A stretch of DNA of 64,000 nucleotides from Dama dama (GCF_033118175.1 NC_083711.1:45084001-45148000); one strand, 5' to 3'. Shown: positions 37,258 to 50,865, numbered from the stretch's first letter. Numbers and translations are program-made. The notes: generated from the letters alone by a model not told the origin.

Positions 37258-37450
37258 AGAGTGTTAGTTGCTCTGTTGTGTCCAACTCTGAGACCCTGTG
37301 GAGTGTAGTCTGCCAGGTTCCCCTGTCCATGAGACTTTCCAGGCAAGAATACATTCCCTTCTCCAGGGGATCTTGCAGACCCAGGGATCGAATCCATGTC
37401 TCCTGCATTGCAGGCAGAGTCTTTACCATCTGAGCCATTAGGGAAGCCCT
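37258..37450 (-). mobile_element. Bov-tA SINE, minus strand
   Basis: 'gttgctctgttgtgtccaac', 'ccaggcaagaatacattccc' and 'tgagccattagggaagccc' match Bov-tA in reverse complement; a short internal deletion removes part of the body. It lies 1.35 kb downstream of exon 4. Confidence 0.87.
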
Positions 37451-38609
37451 TAGAAGGCCATAGATGGATGGATTGACAAGGTGAAGGAATACATTGTTTC
37501 CCATCAGTAAAACCCTTCAGTGAGGGGGCAGAGTAGGGAGTTGGGGAGCCTTAATTCTATGGAGTGAGACAGATTAAGAAAATAAATGTGGGATACAATA
37601 AGATCTGCAGACCTCAGTCATTGTTGAATCTAATCTGTATACTTACTAGCTTAACACGGTAAGTTTCTTGAATTTTTCTCTTTAAAAAACTTTTTTATGT
37701 ATATATTTGATATTGTAAATTATGTTTACAATTATGTTAAACTGCTTTAGCTATACTAAGTGGAAGCATACTTTTGGTCATCATTGGGCAGAACTTTGAC
37801 AGGGAACAGCATGCTGCATTGCGGTAGGGAGTAAAACAGAAACCTAAACAAAGGTGAAAAGTTTTGCCTGCTCTCCTGAATTCAAGCCACAGGAAACTCC
37901 CTTCTCAAGGCTTCTCTCTGCTATTTTCTTGAATACATCTTTATCTTAAATTTAGCCAAAGCTTACAATGGTGTATTAGTAAATTCACCATCTTTTAGAG
38001 TCAGAGTATCTGAATGTGAATCTTGACTTTGGTACTATAAAAAATATAAACTTGAAGTGGTCCATTTTCAAGACAAAGTAACTAGTTCTGAAGTAGCTAA
38101 ACTTGGGAACATGACAAAGTTGAGGCCTGGACTCTTTAGATAAAGTTAGGGTTGGGGAGAGAGATAAGACTGGATCCTAAAGAGACAGGACTCCAGCCAT
38201 TTTCTGTGCCCTGTCTCTAAACGTGACTAATGACTTGCACAGTTCAATGGCACCTGGAGGGTCCCTAAGCAAACAGGATTTGGGGTGAAGGGATACTAGC
38301 AAGAAAGCCTTTGTTGAAAAATGCGGGTGTAAGTTGGGAAGGGAGAAGGAAGGGTACCCTATAAGGAAATAATGAAACTTAGGCGAAGTCCGGGAAAATT
38401 GTATGCCGCATGGTATGTAGCCAGTGAAGAACTGGTTGGGGGGAGGGTGGAAACCTGTGAGTTAGGGAATAAATTCCTTGTTGTAATCGCTCTGGGTGTG
38501 CCTACCTACCAGACACTGGATCTTTCAAGATCTTAATTAAAAACTCACTTTCACTGTACTTCATGTCTATAAGTCCATCCATTGGTTTTGGGCTCGTGAG
38601 CATGTTTCT
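37451..38609. other. Intron 4, nothing clearly recognised
   Basis: Unique-looking sequence with no coding signature. Confidence 0.4.
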
Positions 38610-38762
38610 TACAGGTACTTACTAACTATATAGGTTCGGGCAATTTATTTAACCTTTTAACCTCTGTTGCTCCATTCTTAGTGATAACAATGCCTACCTC
38701 ATTCTGTTGTTATTTATAATGATTAAATAAGTTATTATTTGAAAAGTGCTAAGAATAATACC
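38610..38762 (+). mobile_element. MIR SINE relic, plus strand
   Basis: 'gggcaatttatttaaccttt', 'ctacctcattctgttgttat' and 'gtgctaagaataatacctgg' follow the MIR consensus. Confidence 0.8.
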
Positions 38763-38763
38763 T

Positions 38764-38860
38764 GGGCTTCCCTGCTAGCTCTGTGGTGAATAATCCTACT
38801 GTCAAAGTAGGAGCTTTGCCAAAGATCGGGGTTCAATCCCTATGCCTAGCCCACAGCAGC
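38764..38860 (+). mobile_element. Bov-tA head fragment (tRNA-derived part only)
   Basis: 'gggcttccctgctagctctg' and 'ggggttcaatccctatgcc' correspond to the tRNA-like head; no BovA body follows. Confidence 0.6.
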
Positions 38861-39904
38861 TGCTACGTAAAGCTGTTCTCAATTCAATTTGAAATAATTT
38901 TTGGTAAGTTGGTGTTCAAGCTATTACATAGTTTATGTTGGTAATATTATTCCGGTCTCACAACTTCTACCTTCTGAATTCCTACAAATTGAAAGAAATG
39001 TTCTGAATTTATAAGACTTTTACATAAAATATATTAAGTCCTCTAACTCTATGGATATCTGATATAAATAAAATATTTTTTGAATTATACTCTGACTAGG
39101 TGAGAGACCCTAGCAATTATTATAATATGTGCAGAAAAAGCAAAGATTATTAACTCCAAATCATCATACTTTCTATGATTGAAAGATTAGATTGTTAGGG
39201 AAGAAAAATGAAAAGCCAAGGAAAAAGATAAGCCAAGAGGTCATAGAACAGTTAGATTTAAAAGGACCAGACTAACTGCACCAAGATGCAGGACTTTCGA
39301 GGCCAACGGTCAAATAAGCAGCTAACCTTTCCATTTTTCACTAACTACAAAAAAAAAAAAAAAATAGCCAAATTCTAATAGATTTTTAGTAGCTGGAAGC
39401 TCACTTAACTTATAGATTGTATGTCTCTGAATTAGCCGTTCTTGAATCACCTTTATTCCAATAATATTTTCTAAGAGTCAGAATTTATGTCAGGTAAACA
39501 GTCACATCACCTTCTGCTGTTTTTGACATAGCATTTGAAACCATGCTTTCCAAGAATCTTCCAGACCTTTAAGAGGAGGCTTTCTTTTTTTTAACTTGGT
39601 ATCATTGGCAGGGAAAATTTCAATATTTGAATTTAAAATAACATGGAGAACCGAAATATTTAAAATGAATAACCAACACATTTGGCTAGTAAATTCCCTA
39701 GTAGGGAAAGAATTCCTCGGTAGCTGTTGCCTGTAATCATATGAGGGACAGGATTTTCAGGACCTGAAGAGATCTTCCCCTGTTTCTTAGCACTATCTTC
39801 AAAACAACAGCAACCCCTTAAGTTTCTGGTATAACACAGCATGTGCTTTCACCCTTAAGAGTTTTATAATTTCTTTGGATTTTCACTATAGAGATGGGTA
39901 TCTT
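38861..39904. other. Intron 4, nothing recognised
   Basis: AT-rich; A-run at about 39348-39363. Confidence 0.4.
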
Positions 39905-39994
39905 TTTATCTTTTATTTTTAAATTTTTAATTGGAGGATAATTGCTCTACAGTGTTTTTGATTTCTGCCATATAGCAAAGTAAATCAGACATAA

Positions 39995-39998
39995 GTGT

Positions 39999-40034
<36 letters not shown>
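39995..40034. repeat. (GT)n microsatellite
   Basis: GT units with one TTT interruption, within the L1. Confidence 0.93.
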
Positions 40035-40037
<3 letters not shown>

Positions 40038-40685
40038 CACCTAGCCTCCCTCTCACCCACCCCTTAGGTCATCACAGAGCACCTGGCCAGACATCCTTAT
40101 ATTCTGCAGCAGCTTCCCACTTGCTGCCTGTTTACTCATGGTGGTGTAAATGTGTCAGCGCTTCTCCTAATTTTCCCACCCTCTCCTTCCCCGGCTGTGT
40201 CCACAGGACCATCCTCTATGTCTGCATCTCTGCCCCTGCCCTATAAATAGGTATTGTTTTACATTCCTTAATCTTGAGACATATATACGATACAGTTACA
40301 TAAATATTTTCATTTTTAGAGCAATTCGAGATTAAGAACAGAATTAAGAGAAAGTGTGGCTATTTCCCATATACCTCCCTCCCCACACCCAGACAAGCAC
40401 AGCTCTCCCCAGTATCAATATCCTTCACCAGAATGGTACACTTGTTATATTTGGTGTACCTATATTAGCATATCATTGCCACCCAAAGTCCATAGTTTAC
40501 CCCAGGGTTCTCTGTTGGTGTTGTACATTCTTTGGTTTTGAGAAATGTGTAATGACATGTATCAATCATTATAGTATCATCCACAGGATTTTCACTGCCT
40601 TAAAATCTTCGGGGCACATATTCATCCCTTACTCCCACCAACCTATGGCAACCACTTATTTTTGTATTGTGTCTTTATCTATAAG

Positions 40686-40704
40686 GGTGTGTGTGTGTGT
40701 GTGT
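40686..40704. repeat. (GT)n microsatellite
   Basis: Short uninterrupted GT run. Confidence 0.85.
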
Positions 40705-41270
40705 TATATAATTAGAATGATACAATAGAAGATTTCAAATTAGCTTCTTTGACTTACTCACATACAGTTAAGATTCTTCCGTGTTTTTTCATGGCTGGAT
40801 AGCACATCTGTTTTAAGTGCTGAATAATATCCCGTTGTCTAGATGTACCACAGTTTATTTATCCATTTACCTACTAGAGGACAGCCTGATTATTTCCCAG
40901 TTTAAGCAGTTATGGATAAAGTGTTATAAACATTCATGTGTAGGTTTTTATATGGACATACTTTTTCAACACCTTTGAGTAAATACCTAGGAGTGTAATT
41001 GCTGAATCATATGATAAGCATATGTTTAATTTTGTAAGAAACCACCAAACTGTACTATTTTGCATCCCTCTGGTAAATGAGAGTTCCTGTTGCTCCACAT
41101 GCTTATCTGCATTTATTGTTATCAGTGTTCTGGATTTTGACTATCTCTGATAGTTATGTAGTGGCACCTCACTGTTGTTTAGATTTGCATTTTCTTGATA
41201 ATATGATGTGGAACATCTTTTCATACACTTATTTGCCATCAGTATTTCTTCTTTGATAAGGTATACACAT

Positions 41271-41848
41271 AAAGATTTTTAGGTGCTTTGGATGGCTACA
41301 GATAAAAAAAACAAAGATGTCTCATAAATAAAACTAATTCTTCAAATATTGATTATAGGGGATGATCTAATCCTTAAGTCTATTGAGTTGGGCTACTGTT
41401 GTTAATTTCCTCTTTGCCATTTTGTTTCCACTAACCATCTTTAACCTATAACTATACTCAAACTTCTGTCATTAAAAAATATTCCCAGCCCAATAATTTT
41501 TCTCCCAAAGCAAGTACTTGGAAAACCAGTCTTCACTGGCTACACTTACTTCTTCACACACTTTTAATTTACTTTGTACTCTACTGGATTCAGAATTTTG
41601 CTCTTCACCCTACTGTAATCTCTTCAAGTAAACTATGTAAGAAAAATTGACCAATGGTCTAATTTGCCATATGATGTTAGAAACATTTTGTCTTATAATT
41701 CATGACATTTAACTCTGTTGGTCTCTTCCTTTTTCTTGAAACTATTTGTTCTCTTTTATTCTAAGACTCTGCAATCTCCCCTTCACCCTCTTAATTTTCT
41801 GAACCTTGTAGGTATTGGCATGGATGGTTTCTCTTCTTTTGCTCACCT
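41271..41848. other. Intron 4, nothing recognised
   Basis: Unique-looking AT-rich sequence. Confidence 0.4.
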
Positions 41849-42963
41849 GTTCAGTTCAGTTCAGTTGCTCAGTCGTGTCTGAGTCTTTGCGAACCCATGA
41901 GCTGCAGCACACCAGGCTTCCCTGTCCATCACCGACTCCCAGAGTTTACCCAAACTCATGTTCATTGAGTCGGTGATGCCATCCAACCATCTCATCCTCT
42001 GTCGTCCCCTTCTCCTCCTGCCCTCAATCTTTCCCAGCATCAGGGTCTTTTCAAATGAGTCAGCTCTCTGCATCAGGTGGCCAAAGTATTGGAGTTTCAG
42101 CTTCACCATCAGTCCTTCCAATGAACACCCAGGACTGACCTCCTTTAGGATGGACTGGTTGGATCTCCTTGCAGTCCAAGGGACTCTCAAGAGTATTCTC
42201 CAACACCACAGTTCAAAAGCATCAATTCTTCGGTGCTCAGCTTTCTTTATAGTCCAACACTCACATCCGTACATGACCACTGGAAAAACGATAGCCTTGC
42301 TTAGACGGACCTTTGTTGGTAAAGTAATGTCTCTGCTTTTTAATATGCTGTCTAGGATGGTAATAATTTCCCTTCCAAGGAGTAAGTGTCTTTTAATTTC
42401 ATGGCTACAGTCACCATCTGCAGTGATTTTGGAGCCCAAAAAAATAAAGTCAGCCACTGTTTCCACTGTTTCCCCATCTATTTTCCATGAAGTGATGGGA
42501 CCAGATGCCATGATCTTAGTTTTCTGGATGTTGAGCTTTAAGCCAACTTTCTCACTCTCCTCTTTCACTTTCATGAAGAGGCTCTTTAGTTCTTCTTCAC
42601 TTTCTGCCATAAGGGTGGTGTCATCTGCGTATCTGAGGTTAATGATATTTCTCCCGGAAATCTTGATTCCAGCTTGTGCTTCATTCAACCCAGTGTTTCT
42701 CATAATGTACTCTGCATATAAGTTAAGACAATATACAGCCTTGATGTACTCCTTTCCCTATTTGGAACCAGTCTGTTGTTCCATGTACAGTTCTATTGCT
42801 TCCTGACCTGCATACAGATTTCTCAAGAGGCCGGTCAGGTGGTCTGGTATTCCCATCTCTTTCAGAATTTTCCACAGTTTATTGTGATCCACACTGTCAA
42901 AGGTTTTGGCATAGTCAATTAAGCAGAAGTAGATGTTTTTTCTGGATCTTTCTTGCTTTTTCA
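41849..42963 (-). mobile_element. 5'-truncated BovB LINE with a long open RT C-terminal frame
   Basis: On the minus strand 42964-42758 encodes RT palm sequence (FCLIDYAKTFDSVDHNKLW), and 42703-41861 encodes 280 codons with NLRYADDTTLMAESEEELK, so the YADD catalytic motif is kept, through the RT connection to the C-terminus (LGKIEGRRRRGRQRMRWLDG). An indel or stop separates the two frames, and the endonuclease and RT fingers are missing, so it cannot move on its own. It is the best-preserved BovB in the window, suggesting a younger insertion. Confidence 0.92.
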
Positions 42964-43489
42964 ATGATAAATGTTAATTTTTCTCATACTCCTTTCTTAG
43001 CTTTCTGTTCTTATGACGTGTTCTTAATTTCATGGCTTCAAATAGCACCTATAAAGAGATGATGCCTATGTTTTTTACCCATATCCCAGTCTTCTCTCTA
43101 AGGTCCAAAGTCACCTCACCATCTCATTTTGGGATCTGACAACCTGTGTGTTCCAGAGAAACCTGCCTACATCTCCAGTCTTGTATCACACCATACTCTC
43201 CTTGGTTGTTAAACTCATGGACTTCCATGATGCTGCACTGTTCTCATATTTAATGCTAAAAGTTTTCTATACTTGAAATTCTCTTTCTTTAGGTCCTCTA
43301 TCGTGGTTTTCTTATTGCCAGGCTCCAATGTCAATCAGCCAAGTATTTTCTGACCACCTGCTCAAAAGTAGAATCCCTCCCAGTTACTCTTTTATATATC
43401 ATATATTTTATTTTTTATGCCTATGTCACTGTTAGAAAATATCTGATTTATTTGTACACTCACTTCCTTGTTTATTTTCATTCTGCCTA

Positions 43490-43600
43490 TAGTAGATTGC
43501 AAGTGGATCATGAATGTTCTTTTTTTACTCTATCTCCAGCACTAATAATGATACCAGGCAAGTACTGGGCACAAAATAAATATTTGAAGAACAAATCAAC
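43490..43600 (+). mobile_element. L2 LINE relic (tentative)
   Basis: 'taccaggcaagtactgggca' and 'caaaataaatatttgaagaa' resemble the L2 3' terminus. Confidence 0.5.
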
Positions 43601-45220
43601 TAATAATTTTACCTCAGTTTTGAAAATCACTTTTATTACTTCATACCTCAGCCTGCTCATTCACCTCAGCTTATTTCTTTATCATGTGTATCCTTATCTA
43701 CCCATGCTTCCAAGCAAGGGACTCATAACCCTGTCCCTACCCTTGATGTTTCTCAGTAGTCACAAATCTTGTCAGTGTTACTTTTTAGTATTTCTTCTGT
43801 CCATTCCTTCATACAAACTCCTAGTCCTTTCCTTTTTGATAAGACCATCAACTCTCACTTGGGCTAATATAATATTTTGGCAAGTCTCCTTCCTTTGATC
43901 TTCTATCCCTCCAAATATTCTAAACTATTCAAAAATATTATTTTTAAATAAAAATAAGATCTTGATTATTTTACTCTTTCCTATGCCTAAAATCTTTCAA
44001 AGCTGAGCACCTTTTTGCCAGAATTATAAGAGTCAATCCAAGCGCATCCAAAGTTCAGCCCTGGCCTGTTTTTCCATGTCTAATTTTAACTATACTAGGA
44101 TTTCTCAACTGGTCCTGATATCCAGTGATAACTTCTAAGTTTGGACATTCTTGATCTTTAAGACATTTGTTGTGTGCCTTTTACATGAACTGCAAAGTAT
44201 GTAGAAGAAATTAGGAATAATAAATTTGTAATGAAATTCTGAAATGTTTTCTCTGTTATCTTAATCTACTTCATAGATTCTTAACTTAATTTCTCAGGTG
44301 ATTCATTAATGTATGTTCTATGCATTAAAGGATGAGCCATGGAGGACACTCCATAATATCACATATTGATCAATTAGGGCTGCCTCTTAGGTCATTTTGA
44401 AGCACAAGAGACCATGCTGCTTGCCAAGAAGTCTGTTATCAAAATAACTGTCTATATAAGGCTTTTCTAGGACAGAAGGAGAAAATGTTCACTAAGGTTC
44501 GAGAAACAAAGGACTGTAACAGTTACTAAGAAAGTGCTTGTCGAGCTAGAAGGCAGAGAAAAAGAAAAGACAAAGAAATAAAGTGAGAATCTAATATATG
44601 GATGCATAGACAAATGTAATTCCAGTCGTAACATTTTCACTTTGATGTTTCTCATGTGTTTAAATCACAAGGAAGATTTTATTTTAATTACTGAACAGGT
44701 GCTGGAAGATTAACACATTCAACAAACATTTGTGCTGCCTACTTAGAGAAGTTCAAAATGTAAAATGTAAGTCTTATATACAGGTACTTCTCATGTACAT
44801 CATTAAGGATTTCACTTTGGTCATCTAAATATGTACTCAGGTACCTTGAGTGAAAAACAGTTTCTCCCAATTTTTCTCAATATGTAGGCAAACTTCATGT
44901 CTTTTTTTTTTTCATTGTATTTCATATACAGTGGCAATGATTGGAATGAAAGTATAAAAGTTGAATTTATTTTTGCTCTAAGATTAACATTGTAAAATAT
45001 GGCTTCTTTATTTCTGGAATAATTGGCCACTTAAGAAAGTCATTATTTTCTCAACCTTATTTTGAGTAGAACAAATATTGTGTTTAGATGCAGCAGGAAA
45101 GGTGTGTTCTTCCCCACTTCAGCTGCCCTTCTCAGGTCCCCTACTCTGGGTGAATACAGGATGCTCCAGATACCCCAGCTCTGTTTGATGTCTTTTCTTT
45201 TTTATCCAATCTCTTTGTGC

Positions 45221-45271
45221 TTTTCTCTCTCTCCTCCTTCTCCGTCTCCCACTCCCTCCCTCTCTTTTTCT
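45221..45271. repeat. Polypyrimidine tract
   Basis: About 50 bases that are almost all C and T, interrupted by single G and A bases. Confidence 0.85.
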
Positions 45272-46849
45272 GCTAAGGTTCTTTTGTATGGAAAAAACAC
45301 TCTAGTACCTTGCTTCTCCATCTCACTATTGGAAAACAAAAGCCACAACTGATTGCTTAGGTGGCTGATTGCAAACACAATTGTTGCAGCCATGATTTTG
45401 CAGAAGCCAGAAAGAGAGACATTGCAAAGATGTATTTATTACCTCTAGCAGGCTGTACTATATTCTAGACTTGTTCTCATTATAGAAAATAGCTAAATAT
45501 TTACTTTGTGTATTGCAATGGTATATTTTTAAAATTAAAATGATCCTTATATTCCAGAATAGACAGCTGTATGTAATGAATCTGTTTCCCTAGTACAGAT
45601 CACTGATGTAAGATGTCACTTGAGCTTTATGAAGTTTCCTAAAACATAAATATTTTAGTTTTTATTTCAGGCAAGATTATTTTTACCAAATTACCTGGGA
45701 GAGGTTCCTTCATAGGAAGAGATATTGAGTGGTTACTCTGCTGATGCTGAAGAATTGAGTTACCACTTGCTGCCAGATCTGCCAGAGCAAATCTATTCTT
45801 GGCATCAACAATTGGAACTCAGAGAGGATTGTCCCATTTAATATCATCTACTTGTAAACAACAGACCAGTGACCACAAATCATCCATAATTGGAAATAGA
45901 ACATTCATAATTACCCCTGCAATGTTATACTTTTTGAGAAAGGTTTATTAATATGCTTTAATCTATTTATTATTTAGCTTTTCCCTCCCAAAACATGACA
46001 TAGGTTAGACTCATCATATTTCTTTTTTTTTTTAATTTCTAATGAGTGTTTAATTAAAAATACCCAACTGAAACACAGAAAGGGTTGTATACAGATTTGC
46101 AAGATATATTCTTCATGATATTGAGGGAAACTGGATGATTTTTTACTCAAAATACTCAAACTCAGGTTCCTCATGATTTCGTTTGTGTTTTAGTGTGCTT
46201 TTATTATTATGAATGTGGTCTTGCCCTTTAACTCTTGCACTGCACAACTATTGCATATTTTGATAATTGTTAGAACTAGTTATTCTATGGGTTTATATCA
46301 AATATTCTTTTCTGCATTGATGAAAATAGTTGACAGCTATTTTCTGAAAATTTTCCATGGTAAAATTATGTCCACACTCTATAGAATAGAAATCTAGAGC
46401 CACAAATGCTTACTTTTCAAGTTTCAAATATCTCTAAATAATAAAAAGAAGCTTTTTATTCCATCCCAATGAATAGAGATATGGGTGGCTGTCCATTTTG
46501 CTGAGTTTTTATTAGTTAATAAATATTAATATTTATTATTTTATATTTAATGTTTTCATAATATAGACAGTCCTTTCCAATACTTAAGTGATTTTCAAGT
46601 AACATATTTCTATCTTGAATTAGCAACACCTGATTCTTGCAAAGATTAGAGCCTTGAACACCCTGCTTTCCCAATATTTTTCAAAATTTGCACTGTGTAA
46701 AAGACCATTCTTATAGGGTTGCAGAAAACCGTGCCTTCTATTCATGCCCTTAGTTAGAGAATATGTCACCTTTGTATCGGACTAGACTAGAATAGACTTA
46801 TATACATGAATATACATATTTCAGTGCAATATATACATTTGGTAAGCAT

Positions 46850-46985
46850 TAATCACCTTTTCTATAAAATCGGGGTATTAATAACTGCCTTACAGGTTGT
46901 TTGTTGTGATAATTGAAAGAAATAAATCATGAAATATCAAGTATACTCCTTGGAACAAAGAAAGTGCTAAATAATGCTGTTTTTT
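46850..46985 (+). mobile_element. MIR SINE relic, plus strand
   Basis: 'tctataaaatcggggtatta', 'tgccttacaggttgtttgtt' and 'aagtgctaaataatgctg' follow MIR. Confidence 0.75.
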
Positions 46986-47734
46986 TAAAATCATGCCTAC
47001 ATTGTATAAAAGTATTCAGTTCTGCCGGAGGACAGAAGGAAGGTATCACAAAGGGAGTAACACCTAAATCAGAATATGAAGGATGAGTAGGAATTTTCCA
47101 CAGAGCAAAAAAGATAAAGAAACAGTTTGTCCAAAGGCCTTGAGATGTGACTAAAAGGAGAAAGAGGCTGAGGGATGGGCCTAGTTGTAAAGACAAATGT
47201 AGACAAGGTTGAGAGCTTTAGATTTTATTCTGGAAGTGAATGATATTTAGACTATTAGAGTTATTTTGTAATTATTTTTATTTCCTTTAACTATGAGTTT
47301 TAGAATTCAGGGAAAATATAACAAGAATTATCTTAAGTTGTTATTTGTAGTATTGTGAAAACATAAGTGATAACAAGTATTAATTTTAGACATCAATTTA
47401 GTTACTGAAGTAAGTGCAATAATATTGAAGAAAATAAGAATATGTAGAATTCAAAGGATTTTAAGTGCACATGTTTCTTATTTTGAGCAATATTTATCTT
47501 GAAGATTTAATTTTTAGTTCTTCTATAAATAAATTATTTTTAAATGCTTTAAGGAATATTATTAAAAGAAATTTGTTGTAGGAAGGCAATAAATTGCTCT
47601 CTATTCTCTGTGTTTTGAAAATTTATATTTGACAGTACTCTTTCAGCAAAACCCAATAAAATGCAGGTATTTTTTCTGTTTATTGATGAATACATCGTGG
47701 TAGAGTGAATAAAAAAACAAACTTAAACATTAAA

Positions 47735-47850
47735 AAGACTTAGATTATCATCCAGCTCTAACGAATTTTATGACCTTGACATAATTACAAAACTTTCCTG
47801 GGCCTCATTTCTTTCTCTGAATAAATTGATTTAATTCTTTCCCTGTGGTG
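47735..47850 (+). mobile_element. MIR SINE relic, plus strand
   Basis: 'agattatcatccagctctaa', 'atgaccttgacataattaca' and 'gggcctcatttctttctctg' follow MIR order. Confidence 0.65.
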
Positions 47851-49571
47851 AGGTTGAAGTCCCAGTTTCATCGTCTATTTCCAAATATAAAAACATTTTA
47901 TGAACAAGTCTTATCAATAGAGCACATAGTAGTTTAGATATGAATACAAATACAAAATTTTGTTAACAGGGCTCCACTAAGTACCTTTTTCAAAGATTAT
48001 ATAGGAATAATATTACTATAAGGTTAATAATATAACTATAAAGTTAAAATTGATAGTGATAGTGGAAAAAATGAAATGGCTTTTAGAGTTTTAAATTATG
48101 TCTATATGCAGATCTGACAGCTGATATTTTTAGTACATTATGAAAGTCCGGAGACGTACTTTTTTATTTATTCATATAATTTACTCCTTTGCAAAAGCAT
48201 TTACCAAAACATCTCTAGATGATTCACTATATCTTTAATGTTCTCTGACACAGGTAAACACAGAACTATTTTCTCTCATCCATAAACTCATATGTGAATA
48301 TGTTTTTTATTAGGAAACCATATCATTGCATCTTGGTAGTCATTTAATTAGCAGACACATTAAAATTATTGTCAGGTAGTAATTTAAGAATGGGAAAATA
48401 CAGTTTAATAGGCTGTAGCCTTTCATGATTTGATATCCTCAGTTACTTGAATCAAATTTTCATTGTTCTTAAGGTTAAAAATGTATCTATAAACCACAAT
48501 TAGCTATAGAGTTAATGGGTGAATTAAAAATCACTCTTCAATTAATATGAAAAAGATAACTGCTTATTTACAAGTTAATATACTCCCATAATTATAAACA
48601 TAAAATATGATGTCTACAGCAGTGTATGTAGTAGCTGAAATGTGACCCCTAAATTTGTTCTCCTTCAATGTCAGCCTTTATTTAAAGAGTGTTCAGCAGA
48701 ATGCTAATTTTCCTTCAAATGCTTTTTTGAAAATAATATTTTATAAATAAATGTTTGGGAAATGTTGGATTCAGCAAAGGGAAGGAAATTGTGTTTCTTT
48801 TGTGTCAGCATCAATCTGCCAGAGGAATCTTAATTTGAGCACTGAGCTCATTTTTTATGTTTTATCTCAAGGGACTAGAGATAATGGGATGCATTTTGAG
48901 AAATATAGTTCTGTTTAAAACATTTTGCATAAAGAAAAAATGAAAATGAACTTTAAAACATTGCAGCCCACTTGGCGTCTGCCACTCTGAGAGGAAGATG
49001 GGGGTTGTAAGGCCAGATGCTTTTCTGGGAAGGGGCTGGACAGCCCTGCCACCACTTCTCATAAGTTTACTATGAGCTCTGTGACTTAGCTGTGTAAAGG
49101 GGACATCCAAAGTGAAGCCAAAGAAGACTGAAACTGTGTTCTTAAACTAATAGAAATGAGATTGTAGTTTTTATTCAAGTTTACTGCATGATCGTCTTGA
49201 AAAACAGCTAGTTGCAAATTACGATAGTTGTCCTTTTCTTATGAGGTTGGTCCTGAGAGTGCAGTGTGGAGATTGCTTTCTTCCTGTGTGAACTCCTTAT
49301 TTCCTTTGAAGAAAAAGATCAACAGAAGGAAATCCCTGAGAGTTTTCAATACAGATGTCTCCAAAAGAGTTATTGCTGCCAAGTTTTTTCCCCACAATGT
49401 GTCACATAATCTTTGTATAATTTATAAATGATAACAGAGCAATCAGGCCACATTCATAAAAGCCCAGTGACACATAATTTAGTGGAATCTGAGGATTAGA
49501 ATTAATTGTCTCTCTTTGTTCTAAGTTCTAAATCTTAGTAAATGATTCACTGTATGTCATTACAGCTTAAT

Positions 49572-49643
49572 ATTTGCATGAAATCACAGTTTAGCTGGTA
49601 TAATTTAATGGCAATTAAAAAGCTATTTAATCGTCATGCAAAT
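49572..49643. promoter_or_regulatory. Pair of POU octamer motifs in inverted orientation (candidate only)
   Basis: ATTTGCAT at 49572-49579 and ATGCAAAT at 49636-49643 are perfect octamers, 56 bp apart, with TTTAAT and GCAATTAAAA homeodomain-like strings between them. Motif presence alone does not show function. Confidence 0.25.
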
Positions 49644-50784
49644 TGGTATGAGGGCCCTTGAGTAAGAAGGGTGTCTGCCTTTTTAATTTAAGTATCTCTA
49701 GGCAGACAGTCATATACTTGCAGACACCCATAACGTAATTGATAACATTCTTCCTGATCTTAGAAATGTAAGTGAATAATAATTCATGTTTTCCATTATA
49801 AATAAGAGAAAAGATCAACAATATGAATATGTCATCCAGTAGGAAGACACTATTATGATAATGATAATGAATCTTTATCTCCTAGGCATGAGTCTAGGTT
49901 GGAAATTAAAATAAAAAAATTATGCTTATCCCTGTGCTTTAGTTTATAATCCCTTCAATATTTGCCTTTCTGAAAGCAGACATGTCTGTAACTCCCTGGA
50001 ACATGAAATGGCATAAAGCAAGGTATACAGAAACCTTTTAGAAAAACTAACTGTCCCCCATTTCTAGGGCTGGCTTTAGGTGGTATACATATAGGTGTCT
50101 GAGCCATACCCATCAGGTTGCTGATAATAGGATCCAACAAGATGAAAAAGGGAAGCATAACATTTCTTAATATCTCAAACCCGACACCCAATCATATGGA
50201 TTTAGGAGTGATGTTATGCTTCTCTAACACTGTGCAACAGATCTTATTACTGAGTCCTCTGTACTCTTTAAGACCACTCCCCACACTGCAGCCGCATTGC
50301 TGTTTTTGAAACACATCACTTCTGTACATAGAATCTGTCAGCTTCTTCCCTTTAAATGGAAAAATATATATATATGTATATCTACAGACTCATTCCAGTG
50401 AGCATAGCATTGTTGCATTAACTGACCCCTTCCTGTTGCTTAAAAGTCACTTATTTACTCCTTCTGCATTCTAGCTACAGAGATCTTCTGTCACTTCCAT
50501 GCCAGTTTCACAATCTTTTTTGACTGAAGAACCATGCATGTTCTATCTCTAAAATTTTTCCTCCCCCTCTCTACATCTTCCACACCATCTGCATGAGACC
50601 TTCTCGAAGGTTTCTCAGGTTGGCCCCTGATACTTTTTTTTTAGCTCCATTCCTTTTGATTTCTGTAATTGCACTTATTATAATTTGAATTTTATTCTTC
50701 TATTTTTGTGTGTGTGTGTTTGTGCTTATCTAGCCATTCAGCTAAAATGTTAATAGCAAGAAAGCAGAAATAACATTTATCAGC

Positions 50785-50865
50785 TTTATGCTGTAAGCCC
50801 AAGATCTAGCAGAATATCTGGCACACATGGTAGTCACGGAAAACTTATTTAATGAATGAATGACC
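50785..50865 (+). mobile_element. L2 LINE relic (tentative)
   Basis: 'tctggcacacatggtagtca' followed by 'taatgaatgaatgacc' resembles the L2 3' end. Confidence 0.55.

Larger units (their letters stand above)
39905..41270 (-). mobile_element. L1 3' UTR and ORF2 fragments, minus strand
   Basis: 39905-40250 is a newer L1 3' UTR ('tttttaattggaggataatt', 'cttcccacttgctgcctgtt') with a GT tract inserted. 40270-41270 is older L1 sequence ('tatggcaaccacttattttt', 'catggctggatagcacatct', 'gtttagatttgcattttctt'). No useful frame remains. Confidence 0.8.
42964..46849. other. Intron 4, mostly unique
   Basis: An L2-like plus-strand relic lies at about 43490-43600, a pyrimidine tract at 45221-45271, and a T-run at 46022-46034. 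No coding sequence is supported. Confidence 0.45.
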
